A stretch of DNA of 13,690 nucleotides from Actinobacteria bacterium BACL4 MAG-120820-bin23 (GTDB taxonomy: Bacteria > Actinomycetota > Actinomycetes > Nanopelagicales > Nanopelagicaceae): positions 1 to 13,690 of the forward strand of contig LIBD01000013.1 in the NCBI GenBank assembly GCA_001437855.1. The letters are read 5' to 3'. Under the pieces are notes generated by a model. That model ran no database searches and was not told the origin of the DNA. It saw only the letters and a list, made by a program, of their open reading frames with translations. Position numbers and translations under genes: made by a program. Of the stretch, positions 10,531 through 13,690 are shown in pieces. Numbering within the stretch: the stretch's first letter is position 1; each line of letters opens with the position of its first letter.

Positions 10531-10544
10531 TTTATATCTATAAA
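10531..10544. repeat. AT-rich palindrome, candidate DNA unwinding element core
   Basis: TTTATA and TATAAA flank TC, a perfect 6-bp inverted repeat in the most AT-rich part of the region and next to the trio-like motif. Candidate strand-opening site; inference only. Confidence 0.45.
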
Positions 10545-10549
10545 GTGGT

Positions 10550-10558
10550 TAGTAGTAA
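10550..10558 (+). other. DnaA-trio-like motif TAGTAGTAA
   Basis: Three TAG/TAA triplets follow an AT-rich segment and are followed 14 nt later by TGTGGGAAG, a DnaA-box-like sequence. This is the order and strand of the DnaA-trio element described at B. subtilis oriC (trio consensus 3'-(G/A)AT-5'). There are only three clean triplets, and the adjoining box is not a perfect match. Confidence 0.45.
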
Positions 10559-10572
10559 CTAGAGCCTTACCC

Positions 10573-10646
10573 TGTGGGAAGTGGGTAAAACCGCAGGTCA
10601 ACCCTCATAAACATACCCACAAAAACTGTGGTTATCTTGTGGGTGA
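10573..10646. promoter_or_regulatory. Cluster of weak DnaA-box-like sites in oriC
   Basis: Sites are TGTGGGAAG (10573-10581), AGTGGGTAA (10580-10588), ATACCCACA on plus (10613-10621), TGTGGTTAT (10627-10635) and TGTGGGTGA (10638-10646). Each differs from TTATCCACA or its complement at two or more positions, so single sites are weak; the density and the 11-bp spacing of the last two are suggestive. Confidence 0.45.
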
Positions 10647-10685
10647 GATGTTTAAAACCAGCTCTAAAACCAGTTATAAACAACA

Positions 10686-10715
10686 AAATCCACACTTTTC
10701 CACAAGTTATCCACA
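10686..10715 (+). promoter_or_regulatory. Strong DnaA box triplet in oriC
   Basis: Three same-orientation sites at helical-turn spacing: AAATCCACA (10686-10694), TTTTCCACA (10696-10704, one mismatch) and TTATCCACA (10707-10715, exact consensus). Such phased arrays favour cooperative DnaA filament formation. Confidence 0.8.
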
Positions 10716-10732
10716 ACTGGGGGGTTACCCGC

Positions 10733-10741
10733 TGTGGTTAA
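10733..10741 (-). promoter_or_regulatory. DnaA box, minus orientation
   Basis: TGTGGTTAA is the complement of TTAACCACA, one mismatch from consensus. It faces the triplet at 10686-10715 across a GC-rich spacer. Confidence 0.6.
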
Positions 10742-10776
10742 GGGACAAAACCGAACTTTCGATATTTAGTTAGTTT

Positions 10777-12207
10777 TTACTTTGATTGCTGTTTGATGCG
10801 GTTGGTTAACTCAGTCACCTGGTTATAGATCGAACGCCGCTCAGCCATCAACTGCCTAATCTTTCGATCTGCATGCATCACAGTGGTGTGGTCTCTGCCG
10901 CCAAACGCCTGACCGATCTTAGGTAGGGATAGCTCAGTTAACTCCCGGCATAGATACATCGCTATCTGGCGAGCATTTACTAAAACCCGAGATCTTGAGG
11001 TGCCACAAAGATCATCAACTGAGAGTGAGAAGTAGGAGGCGGTTTGGGCCATGATGGTAGGTCCAGTAATTTCAGGACCTCCCTCCTCTAGGATTAAATC
11101 CTTTAACACAATCTCAGCTAGCGATAAATCAACGCCCTGTCGGTTTAGGGATGCAAAAGCGGTGACACGAATTAGGGCACCCTCTAGCTCCCGGATATTG
11201 GTTGAAATTTTACTTGCTATATATTCAAGCACATCATCGGGAGCGTTTAATTTATCTTGCGCAGCTTTTTTTCTTAAGATTGCAATTCTAGTTTCAAGCT
11301 CTGGTGGTTGGATATCGGTAATTAATCCCCACTCAAATCTAGAGCGCAGGCGATCTTCCAAAGTAGTTAATTGTTTTGGTGGTCGATCACTTGAGATAAC
11401 AATCTGCTTATTAGCGTTATATAAGGTATTAAAGGTGTGGAAGAACTCCTCTTGGGTGCGCTCCTTATTTTCTAAAAATTGAATATCATCAACTAATAAA
11501 ATATCTAGATCACGATACCTTCTTTGAAAAACCGAAGCTTTGTCATCGCGGATGGAGTTAATAAAATCATTTGTAAACTCCTCACTAGATACATACCTAA
11601 CCCGGGTTGAGCCATATAACTCCTTGGCGTATGCCCCAATCGCATGTAATAAGTGGGTTTTGCCAAGACCAGACTCACCATAAATAAATAGCGGGTTATA
11701 AGCCTTTGCTGGGGCCTCGGCTACCGCTACCGCAGCAGCGTGAGCAAATCTATTTGATGCCCCAATTACAAATGTTTCAAAGATATATCTTGGATTTAAT
11801 TGCGCACTCTCATTTGTGTTTAGGGAGTTAGAGTTTCTACCAGTACCAGATTTACTATCGCTAGTACTCTCTAATAAATCTAGGTGAGCATCGGGTGTTA
11901 AAACCTCACTACCCTCAACAACCATCTCATCTTTGCTATCTAATGTGACGGTAACTGCGATATTTATTTTTTCACCCAACAAATTTGATAACTCATCAGT
12001 TACTAAAGCGCGCAACCTGGTCTCCAACACATCTTTAGTAAAAAGATCTGGAGCTGAAAGTAGGAGGTTGCTGCCATCCTCACCCTCACCTGGCAGTAAG
12101 CCAAGGGGTTTGGTGCGACTTAAAAACGCACCGTATTGTGGAGTGGAGATGGATGAGACCACCTGCTCCCACAACTTTTGTAGATCTACCTGTGCCAGTG
12201 TTGCCAT
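10777..12207 (-). CDS. dnaA: Chromosomal replication initiator protein DnaA
   Basis: AAA+ initiator that binds DnaA boxes at oriC, opens the duplex and recruits the helicase. The 476 residues cover all four domains. Domain I (about 1-90) includes [11 protein letters not shown] hydrophilic variable domain II lies at about 91-137. The AAA+ domain starts with [21 protein letters not shown]; Walker A is GESGLGKT (177-184), Walker [11 protein letters not shown] (from 236), sensor [10 protein letters not shown], and the arginine finger is likely in RLRSRFEWG (near R290). Domain IV carries the DnaA-box-recognition signature [15 protein letters not shown] (436-450). The ATG is preceded by GGGTGG at 4 nt. 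DnaA boxes on both sides suggest autoregulation as well as origin function. Confidence 0.99.
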   Translation of the reverse strand: MATLAQVDLQKLWEQVVSSISTPQYGAFLSRTKPLGLLPGEGEDGSNLLLSAPDLFTKDVLETRLRALVTDELSNLLGEKINIAVTVTLDSKDEMVVEGSEVLTPDAHLDLLESTSDSKSGTGRNSNSLNTNESAQLNPRYIFETFVIGASNRFAHAAAVAVAEAPAKAYNPLFIYGESGLGKTHLLHAIGAYAKELYGSTRVRYVSSEEFTNDFINSIRDDKASVFQRRYRDLDILLVDDIQFLENKERTQEEFFHTFNTLYNANKQIVISSDRPPKQLTTLEDRLRSRFEWGLITDIQPPELETRIAILRKKAAQDKLNAPDDVLEYIASKISTNIRELEGALIRVTAFASLNRQGVDLSLAEIVLKDLILEEGGPEITGPTIMAQTASYFSLSVDDLCGTSRSRVLVNARQIAMYLCRELTELSLPKIGQAFGGRDHTTVMHADRKIRQLMAERRSIYNQVTELTNRIKQQSK

Positions 12208-12245
12208 CTATCCACCCATAATCCTGGCTAAAAGCCCTCTAAAAG

Positions 12246-12278
12246 TTCTCCACATACTTATCCACAGGCTGTGGTCTA
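12246..12278. promoter_or_regulatory. DnaA box cluster near the dnaA start
   Basis: TTCTCCACA (12246-12254, one mismatch) and exact TTATCCACA (12258-12266) are in the same orientation 12 bp apart; TGTGGTCTA (12270-12278) faces them. The last two form a near-continuous palindrome, CCACAG-G-CTGTGG. The cluster lies 39-71 bp upstream of the dnaA ATG, where bound DnaA could block its own promoter. Confidence 0.7.
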
Positions 12279-12323
12279 AACCTGTCCTTTAAACTTCAAT
12301 TTCTAGCCAAAGAGGGGAAAATC

Positions 12324-12332
12324 TGTGGATAG
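12324..12332 (-). promoter_or_regulatory. DnaA box, minus orientation
   Basis: TGTGGATAG is the complement of CTATCCACA, one mismatch from consensus. Confidence 0.6.
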
Positions 12333-12371
12333 AGGGCGAAGATAGGGGTAAGCACTCAGGAAAGCAAGTGG

Positions 12372-12380
12372 TTATCCACA
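12372..12380 (+). promoter_or_regulatory. DnaA box, exact consensus
   Basis: TTATCCACA on the plus strand, within the symmetrical GTGGTTATCCAC. It is midway between dnaA and rpmH. Confidence 0.7.
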
Positions 12381-12436
12381 TCAATAAAGCTCAAGGCCCC
12401 GCCTGAGGTGGCTAAGGGAGGGTCGATATTGGCGGT

Positions 12437-12466
12437 TTGACCCATCTTGTCCTAAACCCCTACCCT
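12437..12466 (+). promoter_or_regulatory. Probable rpmH promoter
   Basis: TTGACC (12437-12442), 18 nt, then TACCCT (12461-12466). The -35 matches five of six consensus bases and the -10 fits the actinobacterial TANNNT pattern. A start near 12473 would leave a leader of about 50 nt. It probably drives rpmH, rnpA, yidD and yidC. Confidence 0.55.
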
Positions 12467-12525
12467 TACCACCCATACCGTTGTGACCCTTAATCGGGAG
12501 AAAAATAATTGTTTAGGAGAGATTT

Positions 12526-12660
12526 ATGAAGCGCACCTTCCAGCCCAATGTTCGCAAGCGGGCTAAAAAGCATGGATTTCGCGCTCGCATGGCAACCCGT
12601 GGTGGTCGAGGTGTTTTATCAGCTCGCCGCGCAAAGGGCCGCGCCAAAATCTCTGCTTAA
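12526..12660 (+). CDS. rpmH: 50S ribosomal protein L34
   Basis: Small basic protein of the large ribosomal subunit. The 44 residues start [22 protein letters not shown] and continue [21 protein letters not shown], the full L34 pattern with no gap. AGGAG lies 6 nt before the ATG. Codons are much richer in GC (many CGC, GCT, GGT) than those of rnpA next to it, as expected of a highly expressed ribosomal gene rather than a sign of transfer. It is the first gene of the plus-strand unit; position next to dnaA and rnpA is nearly universal in bacteria. Confidence 0.98.
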   Translation: MKRTFQPNVRKRAKKHGFRARMATRGGRGVLSARRAKGRAKISA

Positions 12661-12677
12661 TAACAAATAACCCCCTC

Positions 12678-13025
12678 GTGTTACCTAAACCAAACCGCCT
12701 AAGAGTTGGCTCTGACTTTAATTTAGTAACCAAAACTGGCAGCCGCTTCACAAGTGAAAATCTAGTTATTTATGTATTGGTGAGTAAATCTGATCAAAGC
12801 CAAGCTGGCTTAATTGTTAATCGCTCAGTTGGTGGATCGGTAAGTAGGCACTTAGTTAGTAGAAAATTACGCCACAACTTAGCAACCCAGCTGCCAAAGC
12901 TAAATCAAAATTTAATGTTAGTGGTTCGGGTGTTAAAGCAGAGTAAAAATTACACATCAGAGATTAATGAGTTATTTTCTAAAATAAATTTAAAGTTTTC
13001 TAAAAACAATAAGGCGGATGTGTGA
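12678..13025 (+). CDS. rnpA: Ribonuclease P protein component
   Basis: Protein subunit of RNase P; binds the catalytic RNA and helps it cleave 5' leaders from tRNA precursors. The 115-residue product starts with GTG and opens LPKPNRLRVGSDF, the usual N-terminus. The RNA-binding helix is R57-H-L-V-S-R-K-L-R65 after GLIVNRSVGGSVS, an actinobacterial variant of the RNR motif. The C-terminus is lysine- and asparagine-rich. The start lies 17 bp after the rpmH stop and has no purine-rich ribosome site, so translation may depend on rpmH. Its stop overlaps the yidD start by 4 bp (GTGA). Confidence 0.93.
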   Translation: MLPKPNRLRVGSDFNLVTKTGSRFTSENLVIYVLVSKSDQSQAGLIVNRSVGGSVSRHLVSRKLRHNLATQLPKLNQNLMLVVRVLKQSKNYTSEINELFSKINLKFSKNNKADV

Positions 13026-13267
13026 AGCAGATATTTTTAATTTTAATTTTAGGGTATCGAAAATTTATCTCACCTGCCTTTGCCCCAAGATGTAAGTACT
13101 ATCCATCCTGCTCCACATATGCAGAGTTGGCAGTTAAGGAGTTTGGTTTAAAGGGAGTAGCGATGTCACTTTGGCGAGTTATTAGATGTAATCCACTATC
13201 TCATGGTGGGGTGGATTATCCATCAAATCAAGCAGCTTTAGTAATTAGAGAAAGGCAGATGAGTTAA
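13022..13267 (+). CDS. yidD: Membrane protein insertion efficiency factor YidD
   Basis: Small membrane-associated protein that aids YidC/Sec-dependent insertion. The 81 residues begin with a short hydrophobic/amphipathic segment, MKQIFLILILGYRKFISP, followed by the family signature CKYYPSCSTYA (C24, C30) and RCNPLSHGGVDYP (C56). The GTG start overlaps the rnpA stop. The stop TAA shares one base with the yidC ATG, so the three genes form a tightly coupled unit. Confidence 0.95.
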   Translation: MKQIFLILILGYRKFISPAFAPRCKYYPSCSTYAELAVKEFGLKGVAMSLWRVIRCNPLSHGGVDYPSNQAALVIRERQMS

Positions 13268-13690
13268 TGGATGCAATCCTAAACCCCTTATATACCTCGG
13301 TTTCTTGGGTACTTGTAACCTTTCATGATCTACTAGCTTTTACCAACAACCCAAATCTGCAATGGTCACTAGGCATCATCGCCCTAGTTATTTTAATTCG
13401 AATTATCTTAATTCCACTTTTTGTAAAGCAGATTAAATCCCAAAGAGCTCTTACCGCGCTAGCTCCGCATATGAAGGAGATTCAAAAAAAGTATAAGGAT
13501 GATCGGCAAAAACAATCTGAAGAGATGATGAAGTTATATCGGGAACATAAAACAAATCCACTAGCATCCTGTTTTCCGATCCTGGCCCAAGCCCCAATAT
13601 TTTTCGCACTCTTTTGGGTATTAAATAGCATTAGCCAAAATCAAGCCCGAGGATTAATGAAGGGTGAGTATCTAGTAAGTGCCCGGGAGG
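13267..13690 (+). CDS. yidC: Membrane protein insertase YidC/Oxa1 family, 3' end outside window
   Basis: Inserts proteins into the cytoplasmic membrane, alone or with SecYEG. 141 codons plus one base are visible. There is no large periplasmic P1 domain, as in Gram-positive members, and no lipobox. The first conserved helix (about 33-54) carries Arg45 in IALVILIRIILIPLF, the positively charged groove residue. A basic, Lys/Gln-rich cytoplasmic hairpin (about 55-96) follows, then the second conserved helix NPLASCFPILAQAPIFFALFWVL (97-119). The ATG overlaps the yidD stop (TAATG). The rest of the family domain and any downstream jag, rsmG or parAB genes are beyond the window. Confidence 0.95.
   Translation, partial: MDAILNPLYTSVSWVLVTFHDLLAFTNNPNLQWSLGIIALVILIRIILIPLFVKQIKSQRALTALAPHMKEIQKKYKDDRQKQSEEMMKLYREHKTNPLASCFPILAQAPIFFALFWVLNSISQNQARGLMKGEYLVSARE

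Larger units (their letters stand above)
10455..10776. other. oriC: Putative replication origin oriC, dnaN-dnaA intergenic region
   Basis: A 322-bp non-coding stretch in the usual actinobacterial oriC position. The dnaN-proximal part (about 10470-10550) is very AT-rich. The dnaA-proximal two-thirds holds DnaA-box-like sequences in both orientations, one of them the exact consensus TTATCCACA. Two copies of TAAAACCAG lie 12 bp apart (10653, 10665), function unknown. The dnaN promoter should also be here, but I could not assign hexamers with confidence. Confidence 0.85.
12208..12525. other. dnaA-rpmH divergent intergenic region with DnaA boxes
   Basis: A 318-bp non-coding stretch between two diverging genes. 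It must hold the dnaA promoter (minus; no confident hexamers found) and the rpmH promoter (plus). It also contains two exact and several near-consensus DnaA boxes. A small imperfect GC hairpin lies at 12390-12407 (CTCA-a-GGC / GCC-TGAG, one bulged A). It may be a second origin half, as in the bipartite origin of Bacillus, or an autoregulatory region for dnaA. Confidence 0.7.

Noticed and set aside
10653..10673. TAAAACCAG direct repeats as the start of an iteron array or CRISPR
   Set aside because: There are only two 9-bp copies 12 bp apart, with no further units. They are mentioned within oriC but not called as an array.
10757..10776. Terminator hairpin after the dnaA stop
   Set aside because: CGAA/TTCG gives only four pairs with a two-base loop, too small to be a credible terminator.
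11051..11482. 143-codon plus-strand open frame inside dnaA
   Set aside because: It is fully antisense to the AAA+ and domain IV coding sequence of DnaA and shows no motif of its own.
12563..12751. 62-codon minus-strand open frame opposite rpmH and rnpA
   Set aside because: It is antisense to the well-supported L34 gene and rnpA start, has no ribosome site or recognisable motif, and is explained by the codon pattern of the true genes.

Overview
This window is the replication-origin region of an AT-rich actinobacterial chromosome. Two kinds of evidence point to Actinobacteria. The first is gene order on the minus strand: dnaA, dnaN, recF, a DUF721/DciA gene, gyrB, gyrA, tRNA-Ile(GAT), tRNA-Ala(TGC), a cyclophilin and a rhomboid protease. 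The second is lineage-type protein details: a DciA C-terminus ending GPRDTYG, a DnaK beginning [14 protein letters not shown], and a HAIR-type operator (the HspR repressor site) upstream of dnaK. The low GC content, compact spacing and lack of extra genes suggest a streamlined lineage such as the freshwater acI group (Nanopelagicales). That placement is inference; no marker in the window proves it.

Layout. From 1 to 12207 every gene lies on the minus strand. dnaK (first 460 codons only) is at the left edge with a HAIR element upstream. Then come a rhomboid protease and a lipoprotein cyclophilin only 4 bp apart, two tRNA genes, gyrA and gyrB (5 bp apart), dciA and recF (4 bp overlap), dnaN and dnaA. 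From 12526 rightward the genes lie on the plus strand: rpmH, rnpA, yidD and yidC (cut by the window end). The last three overlap by 4 bp and 1 bp. Transcription therefore runs away from the dnaA flanks in both directions, as expected if two forks leave an origin here and genes are co-directional with replication.

The two long non-coding stretches, 10455-10776 (dnaA-dnaN) and 12208-12525 (dnaA-rpmH), both carry DnaA boxes, including exact TTATCCACA copies. The dnaA-dnaN stretch also has an AT-rich palindromic segment followed by TAGTAGTAA and then TGTGG-type boxes. This is the order of the unwinding element, DnaA-trio and DnaA boxes described in Bacillus subtilis, so this stretch is the best oriC candidate. 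The dnaA-rpmH stretch may be a second origin half or an autoregulatory region.

Functions fit together: initiation (DnaA, DciA), clamp (DnaN), repair (RecF), supercoiling (GyrAB), translation and RNA processing (L34, RNase P protein, tRNAs), membrane insertion (YidD, YidC), and protein quality control (cyclophilin, rhomboid, DnaK). I found no mobile element, CRISPR array, rRNA or novel multi-gene system. The most interesting signals are in the origin architecture, the HAIR operator, and the trimming of this locus relative to other Actinobacteria.
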